A DNA stretch of 64,000 nt from Labrenzia sp. CE80 (GTDB lineage: Bacteria > Pseudomonadota > Alphaproteobacteria > Rhizobiales > Stappiaceae). Position numbers and translations under genes: made by a program. Position 1 is the stretch's first letter, and every line of letters begins with the position of its first letter. This document shows, piece by piece, positions 52,676-61,159 of this stretch. Below the pieces are notes generated by a model. That model ran no database searches and had not been told where the DNA came from. It saw only the letters and a list, made by a program, of their open reading frames with translations. The stretch covers positions 2,170,001-2,234,000 of the forward strand of contig NZ_WAJT01000001.1 of assembly GCF_009650605.1 (NCBI RefSeq). Reading direction: 5' to 3'.

Positions 52676-54001
52676 GTGACTGGCGCTCATCCATCGCCCC
52701 TGCTACGCTTCGAAGATCATTCTCGACGTCCAGGTCTTTCCTTGTCCACTCCTCTCGCCTCCACTGCGACCGACACGGTCGACGGTGCCGCATCCTGGTT
52801 CCGTCTGGCCATCTGCATTCTTTTGGGCACCGTCGGCGGCGCAGGCATTTGGGCGGTGGTCGTGGTGCTGCCTGCCGTTCAGGCGGAATTCGGCGTCGAC
52901 CGCGGAGAAGCCTCGTTTTCCTACATGCTCACCATGCTTGGCTTTGCGGCGGGAAACTATCTGGTCGGACGCTGGGTCGACCGCTACGGCGTCGTTGTGC
53001 CTGTCCTTCTGTCCGCGCTTTCCCTTGGGGCAGGATTTGCCCTTGCGGGCCTTTCGACCGGCATCATCACCTTCTCGCTGGCCCAGGGGCTTCTCATCGG
53101 CGTAGGCACCGCGGCGACCTTCGGCCCGCTGATTTCGGACCTGTCGCACTGGTTCGAGAAGCGGCGGGGCATTGCGGTGGCCTCGGCGGCCTGCGGCAAC
53201 TATCTCGCCGGCGTCCTGTGGCCGAGCTTTATTCAATGGACATTGGGCTTCACGGACTGGCGCAGCACCTATCTGATGATCGCGGTGTTGTGCGTTGTCA
53301 TCATGGTGCCGCTCAGCCTGTTCCTGCGCGCGGCCCCTCCGCCGCCAAGTAACGAGGCCGCCGGCAAACCGGCGTTGGCGGATGCAGGCCCTCACTCTTC
53401 CGGTCTTCGCTCGTCAGGCCTGTCGCCGCTGACGCTTCAGCTCCTGCTGGTGCTCGCCGGGCTCGGCTGCTGTGTCGCCATGTCGATGCCGCAGGTCCAT
53501 ATCGTCGCCTATTGCGTCGACCTTGGCTATGGCGTTGCGCGCGGCGCCGACATGCTGGCGATCATGGTGGGGGCAGGGGTTGTGAGCCGTCTGGCGTCCG
53601 GATTTCTTGCAGACGCCATCGGCGGTGTCCGCACCCTCCTGGTCGGCTCGGTCCTGCAATGTGCCGCACTGTTTTTGTATCTGCCCTTTGACGGATTGGT
53701 CTCTCTCTACCTCGTTTCCCTGGTGTTCGGCCTCTCCCAGGGCGGCATCGTGCCCAGCTATGCGATCGTGGTGCGCGAGTATCTGCCCGCGAAGGAGGCG
53801 GGGCAGAGAGTGGGCCTGGTGATCATGGCGACCATCCTCGGCATGGCCCTCGGCGGCTGGATGTCCGGCTGGATCTATGACCTGACAGGATCCTATGACG
53901 CTGCGTTTTTGAACGGCATCGCCTGGAACTTCATGAACATCGGACTGATGGTGTTTATTCTGATGCGAGGGCGGAACAGCCGTCCAGTCGCAACCATGTG
54001 A
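52676..54001 (+). CDS. Major facilitator superfamily transporter
   Basis: This polytopic protein of about 420-441 residues has twelve predicted spans. The MFS loop 2-3 signature is seen as GNYLVGRWVDRYGVVVPVLL, and its counterpart in the second half as GVVSRLASGFLADAIGGVRT. The substrate is unknown. The longest start is GTG 52676; TTG 52742 gives a shorter N-terminus, and neither has a clear advantage. It follows the QorB-like gene by 20 bases on the same strand and may be co-transcribed with it, which hints at export or import of a related compound. Confidence 0.9.
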   Translation: MTGAHPSPLLRFEDHSRRPGLSLSTPLASTATDTVDGAASWFRLAICILLGTVGGAGIWAVVVVLPAVQAEFGVDRGEASFSYMLTMLGFAAGNYLVGRWVDRYGVVVPVLLSALSLGAGFALAGLSTGIITFSLAQGLLIGVGTAATFGPLISDLSHWFEKRRGIAVASAACGNYLAGVLWPSFIQWTLGFTDWRSTYLMIAVLCVVIMVPLSLFLRAAPPPPSNEAAGKPALADAGPHSSGLRSSGLSPLTLQLLLVLAGLGCCVAMSMPQVHIVAYCVDLGYGVARGADMLAIMVGAGVVSRLASGFLADAIGGVRTLLVGSVLQCAALFLYLPFDGLVSLYLVSLVFGLSQGGIVPSYAIVVREYLPAKEAGQRVGLVIMATILGMALGGWMSGWIYDLTGSYDAAFLNGIAWNFMNIGLMVFILMRGRNSRPVATM

Positions 54002-54027
54002 CCGCTGCTCACATTCATCCAAAGAAC

Positions 54028-54561
54028 CTATTTCCGGTGCATCGAGAACGGCGTTTTAAACTTGCATTCCGACCAAGTCTTTTTCCGACTGACATACCGC
54101 ATCATTGGCTTGAAGTTGTCCGGGATATATTCGTCTTTCATGTAGGGCATCGGCTTCAAGGCAACGACCGACCGAACGAACAGCCTCATGCCCATGCCGG
54201 AAAGAAGTTGCCCGTCAGCACTGATCAGGCGGCCAGACTTTGGATCGAAACTACTGGTATCGAGATCAGCAAGAACGTCGCCATAGAGCTTCATGGCATG
54301 ATCAGAACAATTCGCATCCTCAAGATATTCTAATTCTGAGGCGAACCTAATCGAGTCGTGGATCCATTCGCTGGAGCCACGACGCGATCTCGGCGTTGTA
54401 AAACTCGCATCAACCTCCTCCGTTTCCAGCTTGTCTTCGAGTTCGCTATGGGTTGGCATTTCGGTGCTCCGCGTCATTGGACGTATGACAAACAACGAAC
54501 CGAACCCGACTGCAAAGCCAACGACGATAATGAGGAAATAGTCGATAGGAAGTCTGAGCAA
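54028..54561 (-). CDS. Small membrane-anchored hypothetical protein
   Basis: This 177-residue protein has an N-terminal span (LIIVVGFAVGFGSLFVI) and a charged extramembrane part (SELEDKLETEEVDASFTTPR, KSGRLISADGQLLSGMGMRL). I recognise no family. It starts with TTG at 54561, preceded by a strong GGAGGGTGG site. Its base composition looks less GC-rich than neighbours, so it could be a recent acquisition. It converges on the MFS gene. Confidence 0.65.
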   Translation of the reverse strand: MLRLPIDYFLIIVVGFAVGFGSLFVIRPMTRSTEMPTHSELEDKLETEEVDASFTTPRSRRGSSEWIHDSIRFASELEYLEDANCSDHAMKLYGDVLADLDTSSFDPKSGRLISADGQLLSGMGMRLFVRSVVALKPMPYMKDEYIPDNFKPMMRYVSRKKTWSECKFKTPFSMHRK

Positions 54562-54777
54562 AATTCCACCCTCCAGCGTGCCGTATAAGTAACCTTGGAT
54601 TGTAAAATTTCTCTGAACTAACCTTGTAATTAATACGAATTCACCGACCCGTTACCCCACATTTAAATCAAGTGTTCAGGCACAGACATCTGTCAGCTTT
54701 GGAATTCGGCATCCCTATCAAGCCTCATCCGGTTGATGCCTCTTGCCTCATTCAATCAAAAATCCTACTTCCGTTGA

Positions 54778-56865
54778 ATGATGACCAAACCTCTTCCTCC
54801 GCGTGCGCAGGCACGCCCCGTCACCCTTGAGACCCACGGCATCCAGCGCACCGACGATTACGCCTGGCTGAGAGCGGACAACTGGCAAGATGTCATGCGT
54901 GACGGCCGGGATGTGCTCGATGATGATATCGAGGCCTATCTCGACGCAGAAAATGCCTATCAGGACACCATGATGGCGCCGACCAAAGAGCTTCAGGACG
55001 CGCTCTTTGCCGAGATGCGCGGCCGGATCAAGGAAGACGACAGCTCGGTCCCCTCCCCCGACGGTCCCTATGCCTATGGCATCAAATATGTGACCGGCGG
55101 ACAGCATCCGAAATTCCTGCGCACCAAGCGGGATGGATCGGAAGAGGAGATCCTTCTGGACGGCGACAGGGAAGCCGAGGGCAGAGCCTATTTCAAGTTT
55201 GGCGGCGCGGGTCATTCCGACGACCACAAGCTGCTTGCCTGGGGCTATGACGACAAGGGATCCGAGTTTTACTCCCTGCAGATCCGTGACCTGGAAACCG
55301 GCCTGGACAGCGAAACGCGCATCGAGGACACCGCAGGCGGGGGCGTTTTTTCCGCCGATGGCAAATATCTGTTCTATGTGCGGCTCGATGACAATCACCG
55401 GCCGTCGAAACTCTTCAGGCACGAAATCGGCACTGACCCGTCTGCCGACATTCTGGTGTTCGAGGAAGAGGATGCCGGGTTCTTCATGGGCGTTGGCAGA
55501 ACCCAGTCCGGCGACACGATCCTGATCGACATTCACGATCATGAGACGTCGGAAGTCTGGACCATTCCGGCCCATAGCCCGCTGGATCCACCGCACCTGA
55601 TCGCTCCGCGCGACACCGGCGTCGAGTACTCGGTCGAGGACAATGGCGACAGCTATTACATACGGACCAACCTGGGTGACGCGGAAGACTTCAAGATCGT
55701 CACCGCCCCAAAGGCAACACCAGGGCGCGAGTTCTGGACGGATCTTGTCCCACATAAGGCCGGCCGGCTGATCCTGTCTCATGGCCTCTTCAAGACGTTC
55801 ATGGTGCGGCTTGAGCGCGAAAACGGATTGCCGCGCATCGTGATCCGCAGGCTTACCGACAACATCGAGCACGAAATTTCCTTCGACGAAGAAGCCTATG
55901 CGCTCGGGTTGAGCGGTGGCTATGAGTTCGACACAACGGACATTCGTTTCACCTACTCGTCGATGACCACACCAAGCCGTGTCTATGACTACAACGTCGA
56001 GACGCGTGAGCGCGTGCTGCGCAAGGAACAGCAAGTCCCTTCCGGTCATGATCCGGCCAGCTATGTCACCCGGCGCCTGCAGGCCCCGGCGGGTGATGGC
56101 GAGACCGTGCCGATCTCCCTTCTCTACCGCAAGGACACGGTGCTCGACGGCTCTGCTCCTTGCCTGCTCTACGGCTATGGATCTTACGGCATGTCCATGC
56201 CCGCCAGCTTCAACACCAATGCGCTGTCGCTGGTGGACCGGGGATTTGTCTATGCCATCGCCCATATTCGCGGTGGCAAGGAAAAGGGGTTCCGCTGGTA
56301 CAAGGACGGACGCCGGGAGAACAAGAAGAACACGTTCACCGACTTCATCGCGGCGTCCAAACACCTGTCATCGGAGCGCTTCACCTCTCATGACCGTATT
56401 GTCGCGCAGGGAGGCTCTGCCGGCGGCATGCTGATGGGCGCTGTCGCCAACATGGCTCCGGACGCCTTTAAGGGCATCATCGCCGAAGTCCCCTTCGTCG
56501 ACGTCCTGGCCACCATGCTGGATGACACGCTGCCGCTGACGCCACCGGAATGGCCCGAGTGGGGCAATCCGATCACCGACAAGGCGGCCTATGACTATAT
56601 CGCCAGCTACTCGCCCTATGACAATGTAGCGGCGAAGGACTATCCAGCTATCCTTGCTGTCGGCGGATTGACCGATCCGCGCGTGACTTACTGGGAGCCT
56701 GCGAAATGGGTGGCCAAGCTGCGCGCGACCAAGACGGGCGACAGCCTCTTGATGCTGAAAACCAATATGGAAGCTGGCCATGGCGGTGCGTCAGGCCGCT
56801 TCGACCGGCTGAAGGAAGTTGCCCTTGTGCAGGCCTTCGCACTGATGGTGACCAGTAAGGCCTAA
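54778..56865 (+). CDS. ptrB: Oligopeptidase B-like S9 prolyl-oligopeptidase
   Basis: This 695-residue S9A peptidase has an N-terminal beta-propeller (about 70-410; LLAWGYDDKGSEFYSLQIRD) and a C-terminal alpha/beta hydrolase. The Ser is in AQGGSAGGMLMGAVANM, the Asp in VGGLTDPRVTYWEPAKWVA, and the His in KTNMEAGHGGASGRFD. Oligopeptidase B cleaves short peptides after Arg/Lys in the cytosol, and no signal peptide is seen. Two adjacent ATGs (54778, 54781) are possible starts. A hairpin follows the stop. Confidence 0.94.
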   Translation: MMTKPLPPRAQARPVTLETHGIQRTDDYAWLRADNWQDVMRDGRDVLDDDIEAYLDAENAYQDTMMAPTKELQDALFAEMRGRIKEDDSSVPSPDGPYAYGIKYVTGGQHPKFLRTKRDGSEEEILLDGDREAEGRAYFKFGGAGHSDDHKLLAWGYDDKGSEFYSLQIRDLETGLDSETRIEDTAGGGVFSADGKYLFYVRLDDNHRPSKLFRHEIGTDPSADILVFEEEDAGFFMGVGRTQSGDTILIDIHDHETSEVWTIPAHSPLDPPHLIAPRDTGVEYSVEDNGDSYYIRTNLGDAEDFKIVTAPKATPGREFWTDLVPHKAGRLILSHGLFKTFMVRLERENGLPRIVIRRLTDNIEHEISFDEEAYALGLSGGYEFDTTDIRFTYSSMTTPSRVYDYNVETRERVLRKEQQVPSGHDPASYVTRRLQAPAGDGETVPISLLYRKDTVLDGSAPCLLYGYGSYGMSMPASFNTNALSLVDRGFVYAIAHIRGGKEKGFRWYKDGRRENKKNTFTDFIAASKHLSSERFTSHDRIVAQGGSAGGMLMGAVANMAPDAFKGIIAEVPFVDVLATMLDDTLPLTPPEWPEWGNPITDKAAYDYIASYSPYDNVAAKDYPAILAVGGLTDPRVTYWEPAKWVAKLRATKTGDSLLMLKTNMEAGHGGASGRFDRLKEVALVQAFALMVTSKA

Positions 56866-56936
56866 GGTTCAAGCGGCGAGCTGCCATCGGCAGAAGGTCG
56901 GCGGGGCACCCGGGCGATATTGCGAAATTGTGAAGA

Positions 56937-56964
56937 GCCGGCCGTTCTTTTTGGAGCGGCCGGC
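56937..56964 (+). terminator. Terminator-like hairpin after the oligopeptidase gene
   Basis: GCCGGCCG and CGGCCGGC form an 8-bp stem with a 12-base T-rich loop, followed by ATTTCATTC. The U-tract is weak, so termination efficiency is uncertain. Confidence 0.5.
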
Positions 56965-57028
56965 ATTTCATTCACGCGCAAAACCACGCAATCTCCCGAC
57001 AAATTGATCATGCATGAGGGGACACAAG

Positions 57029-58645
57029 ATGATCGCAAAGAAAACAGTGCGCGGGAACGCATTTGCCAATGCGGCACGCGCAGGCCTGGCGAGCAGCTTG
57101 CTGGCCGCCACATTGCTCGCGTCGGCCGGGGCAACAACTGCTGCCGAGCTGCGCTGGTCATCGCCAACAGATCCGCAAACCATGGATCCGCATGCGGTTA
57201 ACTCTGCACCTGTTCTCGGCTTCCTCAACAACGTTTATGAAGGCCTTGTCCGCCGCAACAAGGAGATGGCGATCGAGGGCTCACTCGCAGAGAGCTTTGA
57301 GCCCATCGGAGAAGACGGCTGGCGCTTCCATCTGCGCAAGGATGTCACCTTCCATGACGGATCGGCCTTCAACGCGGAGGACGTGCTGTTTTCCTATCAA
57401 CGCGCATCGTCGGAGCAGTCCGACACCAGCTCGTGGTTTTCTCCGATCAAGGACGTGGTTGTCGTCGATGACTACACCGTCGACTTTCTGACCCACCGGC
57501 CGGATCCAATCTTTCCCGACTCCATCGCCAACTTCATGATCATGGACAAGGGCTGGTCCGAGGCCAACGGCACGGAACGCCCGGCGCAGGAAACGGAGAC
57601 TTTTGCGACGCTGAATGCAAACGGCACTGGACCCTTCATGGTCGTGAAGCGGGAACCCGGCGTCGAGACTGTTCTGGAACCCTTTGAGGGATGGTGGGAC
57701 ACGGCAGAACACAATCTGACCAAGGCAACGTTCCTGCCCATCGCCAATCCTGCGACCGCCGTTGCCGGTCTGCTCAGCGGCCAGGTCGACCTGATCAACC
57801 CGGTACCGGTGCAGGACATCGACCGGATCGCATCACAGGACGGCCTGAAGCTGCACCAGGGCATTGAGGCGCGCGTGATCATGCTGGGCTTCGGTCACAG
57901 CCATGACGCACTAAAATACTCCAAGGAAACCGAGGGCAAGAATCCCTTCCAGGATGTGAAGGTTCGCAAGGCCGCCCAACTGGCCATCGACGCCGAAGCG
58001 CTTGTCGACAAGATCATGCGCGGCAATGCGGAAGTTGCCAGTCAGCTGGTGAGCCCGCAGATGAAGGGCTACAGCAAGGCCGCCGAAGATCGCGCCGGCT
58101 TCGACCCTGATACGGCCAAGGCGCTGCTTGCGGAAGCTGGCTATCCGGACGGTTTTTCCTTTGGCCTGATGTGCCCGAATGACCGCTACATCAACGATGA
58201 AGCGCTCTGCAAGGCAATGGCGGCCATGCTGACCAAAGTCGGCATGAAGGCCAACCTCACGGCCATGCCCGTACGCAACTACTGGAAAGAGCTGCGCGCC
58301 GGCAACTACGACATGTATCTTCTCGGCTGGTCACCGGGCACTTTCGACGCTGAACACCCGATCCGCTTCCTCGTCACAACGCCGAACACTGAAAAGAAGC
58401 TCGGCAGTTGGAATTTTGGCGGTTATTCCAATGCCAAGGTCGATGAGCTCTTGCCGAAGATCCAGCGTGAAATCGATCCGGCCACGCGCCAGTCCATGCT
58501 TGACGACATCGCGGTGACGGTCAAAAACGATGTGGTCTACGTACCCCTGCACATTCAGCCGCTTCTTTGGGGTTCCAAGGCCAATATCGATCTGACGCAG
58601 CGGGCCGACAACTTTGTAATGCTTCGCTGGATCCACGTCGACTAG
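57029..58645 (+). CDS. ABC-transporter substrate-binding protein, dipeptide/oligopeptide type (SBP_bac_5)
   Basis: This 538-residue periplasmic binding protein has its signal peptide at residues 1-35 (LASSLLAATLLASAGATTAA) and family motifs LRWSSPTDPQTMDPHAVNSA, RFHLRKDVTFHDGSAFNAED, NGTGPFMVVKREPG and YDMYLLGWSPGTFDAEHPIR. ATG 57029 follows GAGGGGAC; the upstream ATG at 57014 lies at the ribosome site itself. No permease or ATPase gene accompanies it here and a terminator follows, so it is an orphan that must work with a transporter encoded elsewhere. Confidence 0.94.
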   Translation: MIAKKTVRGNAFANAARAGLASSLLAATLLASAGATTAAELRWSSPTDPQTMDPHAVNSAPVLGFLNNVYEGLVRRNKEMAIEGSLAESFEPIGEDGWRFHLRKDVTFHDGSAFNAEDVLFSYQRASSEQSDTSSWFSPIKDVVVVDDYTVDFLTHRPDPIFPDSIANFMIMDKGWSEANGTERPAQETETFATLNANGTGPFMVVKREPGVETVLEPFEGWWDTAEHNLTKATFLPIANPATAVAGLLSGQVDLINPVPVQDIDRIASQDGLKLHQGIEARVIMLGFGHSHDALKYSKETEGKNPFQDVKVRKAAQLAIDAEALVDKIMRGNAEVASQLVSPQMKGYSKAAEDRAGFDPDTAKALLAEAGYPDGFSFGLMCPNDRYINDEALCKAMAAMLTKVGMKANLTAMPVRNYWKELRAGNYDMYLLGWSPGTFDAEHPIRFLVTTPNTEKKLGSWNFGGYSNAKVDELLPKIQREIDPATRQSMLDDIAVTVKNDVVYVPLHIQPLLWGSKANIDLTQRADNFVMLRWIHVD

Positions 58646-58663
58646 CGGTCAGTTCAAAGCTCT

Positions 58664-58709
58664 GGGACCGCATTGGCCCGCCTCCGGGCAAAGAGTGCGG
58701 TCCCGTTTT
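58664..58709 (+). terminator. Intrinsic terminator after the binding-protein gene
   Basis: GGGACCGCA (58664-58672) pairs with TGCGGTCCC (58696-58704), and GTTTTC follows. It lies 18 bases after the stop codon. Confidence 0.8.
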
Positions 58710-58809
58710 CAATCTTGGCAAGCCAGCCAAAGGACGTTACGGATCACAGGTGCCGGGGATGCAAAGCACCTCAGGCACAAGGCACATCGAAAACTGCGGA
58801 GAGTTGAGC

Positions 58810-59154
58810 ATGGTTCCTTCCAAGATGGCGAAGATCTGTATTGCGGTCCTCGCGCTCGGTTTCCTCTCCGCCTGTCAAATTCAGACACCCAGCGACCTTC
58901 TCCTCGCTCCAACCTATGACACACGCTATGTGCCGCAAACCTACGGTACGAAGTACGACTGCAAGTCCTTCAAGGCAGCAGGCAACACTTCCGGGTGGCG
59001 TGGGATCGTTGGCGGCAAGAAATACGACTTCGACCGAACCTTCAACGTCTCGCGTGAAGGCTGCTTCAAGACCAGCCAGGAATGCCAAGCCTTCCTGACC
59101 TATATGTCCGGATACATCGACTTCCCCATCTACAGCCGGTGCCAGTCGATCTGA
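58810..59154 (+). CDS. Small lipoprotein of unknown function
   Basis: This 114-residue protein has a lipoprotein signal (ICIAVLALGFLSACQIQTPS, lipobox LSAC). The mature domain contains DCKSFKAAGNTSGWRGIVGG and four further cysteines toward the C-terminus (EGCFKTSQECQAF, YSRCQSI) that may form disulfides. ATG 58810 has GGAGAG upstream; the longer upstream frame is ignored. I recognise no family name. It converges on the LysR gene. Confidence 0.8.
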   Translation: MVPSKMAKICIAVLALGFLSACQIQTPSDLLLAPTYDTRYVPQTYGTKYDCKSFKAAGNTSGWRGIVGGKKYDFDRTFNVSREGCFKTSQECQAFLTYMSGYIDFPIYSRCQSI

Positions 59155-59166
59155 TTTTCCCCAAGA

Positions 59167-60084
59167 TCAGGTCTCGCTACAGACGGGCACCTGACCCTGC
59201 AGGACCGGCATCCTGCCGATGTGGGCCTGCATGAAGTCCCGAAGGCATTTTGCCCGCGCGCTCAGCAATCGGCCCGTCGGCCAGATCGCAAAGGCTTCGC
59301 GGTCAGGGCCCTGCCAATCCGTCAGGATACGGCACAACCGGCCGCTTTCGAGATCATCGACCAATTCACTGGCCGGCAGCAGGGCAATGCCCAGACCGTC
59401 GCGCGCCAACTGGCGGGCAAGACCGATGTCATCCACCTGCGTTGTCGCTTCAAGTCGCATGGCTTCCGTGGAGCCGTCCAGTTTGTTGCGCATTGACCAG
59501 TGAGGCAGCCCGTTGACGGCGATGATCCGATGGGCAGCGAGGTCGGACAGGTGATCGGGCGTCCCATGCTCAGCCAGATACTCGCGAGAGGCAACGACAA
59601 TAGTCGTAACCACGCCAAGGCGTATCTGAAACAACTGAGAGTCCTGCTGTGGTCCGATACGCAGCGCCAAATCGACCTGCCCATCATAGATATCCTGCAA
59701 CTTGTTGCCGAGGCGCAAATCCAGACGGATCTGAGGATGTTTTCGGACAAATTCTGACCACATGGGCTGCAAGATGCCGACGGACACATTGGTCGGCGCC
59801 AGCACCGTCAGTTTGCCGCTGATTTGATGAAGTTCGGCGGACATGGCGCGGGTTGTCGCGTCAAACTGCTGAACAAGCTCCGCGTAGGCCTCAAAATAGG
59901 CCTCTCCCTCCGACGTGAGACTGAATTTGCGCGCCGAGCGATGGATCAACCGACACCCGAGAACATGCTCCAGTTTCTGTAGGCGGCGTGTCACCGTTGC
60001 GGCAGGCAAGCCAAGCTCGACCGCAGCCGCCGCCAGGCCGCCGTTTCGAACAATGTGCACAAAGAGTGATATGTCGTCCAACAT
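59167..60084 (-). CDS. LysR-family transcriptional regulator
   Basis: This 305-residue protein has a LysR N-terminal helix-turn-helix (DDISLFVHIVRNGGLAAAAV ... GLPAATVTRRLQKLEHVLGC) and a substrate-binding co-inducer domain. It is divergent from the monooxygenase-DUF2798-RidA operon, and a perfect 11-bp inverted repeat begins directly at its start codon. It therefore probably controls that operon and itself. The inducer is not predictable. Confidence 0.93.
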   Translation of the reverse strand: MLDDISLFVHIVRNGGLAAAAVELGLPAATVTRRLQKLEHVLGCRLIHRSARKFSLTSEGEAYFEAYAELVQQFDATTRAMSAELHQISGKLTVLAPTNVSVGILQPMWSEFVRKHPQIRLDLRLGNKLQDIYDGQVDLALRIGPQQDSQLFQIRLGVVTTIVVASREYLAEHGTPDHLSDLAAHRIIAVNGLPHWSMRNKLDGSTEAMRLEATTQVDDIGLARQLARDGLGIALLPASELVDDLESGRLCRILTDWQGPDREAFAIWPTGRLLSARAKCLRDFMQAHIGRMPVLQGQVPVCSET

Positions 60085-60143
60085 GATTTCATTTATGGAA
60101 TTTAATTATGAAGAATTCAATATTTTTTCCGCTAAATGAAATC
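60085..60143. promoter_or_regulatory. Perfect 11-bp inverted repeat in the LysR divergent region
   Basis: GATTTCATTTA (60085-60095) is mirrored exactly by TAAATGAAATC (60133-60143). It occupies most of the gap between the LysR gene and the monooxygenase gene and is the best candidate for LysR binding. Confidence 0.6.
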
Positions 60144-60187
60144 TCTAGAAGAGTCTTCGTCATTCAATTGTGAGGAACGGAGATCAC

Positions 60188-60499
60188 ATGGAAACGCTTT
60201 GGGTAAGTGCCGGAATCGAACTGACACCAGGGACTGATGCAACAATTGCTGAAAAAGCCCTGCAGCTTCTGATGGAACAAACCTCTCGTGAACCGGGATG
60301 CATCCTGTTCGAGATCCGTCAGCAAAAGGATGACCCGTCCAAATTCACGCTTTGGGAATGCTGGGTGAACCAGGCCGCCCTGACGGCGCATTTTGAAGCG
60401 CAGCACACCCTCGACTATCTGGCGAAAAACTACACGCAGGTGGCCTACATCGAGAAACTGGGCAAGATCGGTGCGCATCGCACTGCGGCCAACAGCTGA
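60188..60499 (+). CDS. Putative quinol monooxygenase (ABM domain)
   Basis: This 103-residue protein is of the antibiotic-biosynthesis monooxygenase family (YgiN-like), a ferredoxin-like dimer fold. Typical text is EQTSREPGCILFEIRQQKDD and FTLWECWVNQAALTAHFEAQ, with the conserved His in HFEAQHTL. Family members oxidise quinols or phenolics without a cofactor. The ATG at 60188 has AGGAACGGAG upstream. It is the first gene of a three-gene unit with DUF2798 and RidA, divergent from a LysR regulator. Confidence 0.88.
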   Translation: METLWVSAGIELTPGTDATIAEKALQLLMEQTSREPGCILFEIRQQKDDPSKFTLWECWVNQAALTAHFEAQHTLDYLAKNYTQVAYIEKLGKIGAHRTAANS

Positions 60500-60512
60500 G
60501 CCCAGTGACAAG

Positions 60513-60728
60513 ATGAAAACACGCCTCGTCTTTTCGGCGCTCATGTCCTTCTTTCTGTCGTTCTTGATGTCCGGCTGGGTCACGCTCATCAACCTGGGCT
60601 GGCACGACGGGTTCGCTGACCAATGGATGTCAGCGTTCCTGCTTGCCTGGCCCGCGGCCTTTTCGATTGCCTTCGTTCTCGGACCGCTCATTCAGGCGCT
60701 GACGGCACAGATCACCCGCCGCATCTAA
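60513..60728 (+). CDS. DUF2798 small membrane protein (71 aa)
   Basis: This 71-residue protein has two membrane spans (SALMSFFLSFLMSGWVTLIN and FLLAWPAAFSIAFVLGPLIQ), matching the DUF2798 family of unknown function. It starts at ATG 60513, 13 bases after the monooxygenase stop, and ends 23 bases before the RidA gene, so all three are probably one transcript. Confidence 0.85.
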   Translation: MKTRLVFSALMSFFLSFLMSGWVTLINLGWHDGFADQWMSAFLLAWPAAFSIAFVLGPLIQALTAQITRRI

Positions 60729-60751
60729 GATATCTTAAAAGGAATTTTGTC

Positions 60752-61126
60752 ATGCCGCTCACCCGGATCAATCTTCCAGAGCTCGGCCTGCCGGTCGGGC
60801 CCTATAGCCACGCCGTACGGCACGGCGACACGCTTTACACCTCGGGTTTCACCGCCTTCGGAACCGATGCTCAGTCCGCCTCCGCTTCGCAACAGGCAAC
60901 TGCCATATTCGATCAGCTGGAGCGCATTGTGACCAGCCAGGGATCTTCGATGGAAAAGCTGGTGAAGGTTACGGTGTTCATCACCGACCCCACTAACATC
61001 CCATCACTGCGCGACTCCCTTACCGAGCGCTACGCAGCACAGGCGCCGGCCAGCTCGATGGTGATCGTCAGGGGTCTGTTTGCGCCAGAACTTGCGCTGG
61101 AGGTCGAAGCCATCTTCGCTCTCTGA
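60752..61126 (+). CDS. RidA family protein
   Basis: This 124-residue protein is of the RidA/YjgF family, with GLPVGPYSHAVRHGDTLYTS at the N-terminus and VKVTVFITDPTNIPSLRDSL in the middle. Canonical RidA hydrolyses enamine/imine intermediates using an Arg near the C-terminus. An Arg is present in MVIVRGLFAPELALEVEAIF, but its surroundings differ from the classic motif, so it may belong to a specialised subgroup. The ATG at 60752 follows AAAAGGAA. Confidence 0.88.
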   Translation: MPLTRINLPELGLPVGPYSHAVRHGDTLYTSGFTAFGTDAQSASASQQATAIFDQLERIVTSQGSSMEKLVKVTVFITDPTNIPSLRDSLTERYAAQAPASSMVIVRGLFAPELALEVEAIFAL

Positions 61127-61159
61127 GCTGGCTGCTGCTTGTCTGGACCGCGTTTCGCG

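Noticed and set aside
54748..56364. 538-codon open frame antisense to oligopeptidase B
   Set aside because: It is a shadow of a gene with an intact catalytic triad. The antisense peptide is rich in His/Arg/Val in the manner of mirrored codons.
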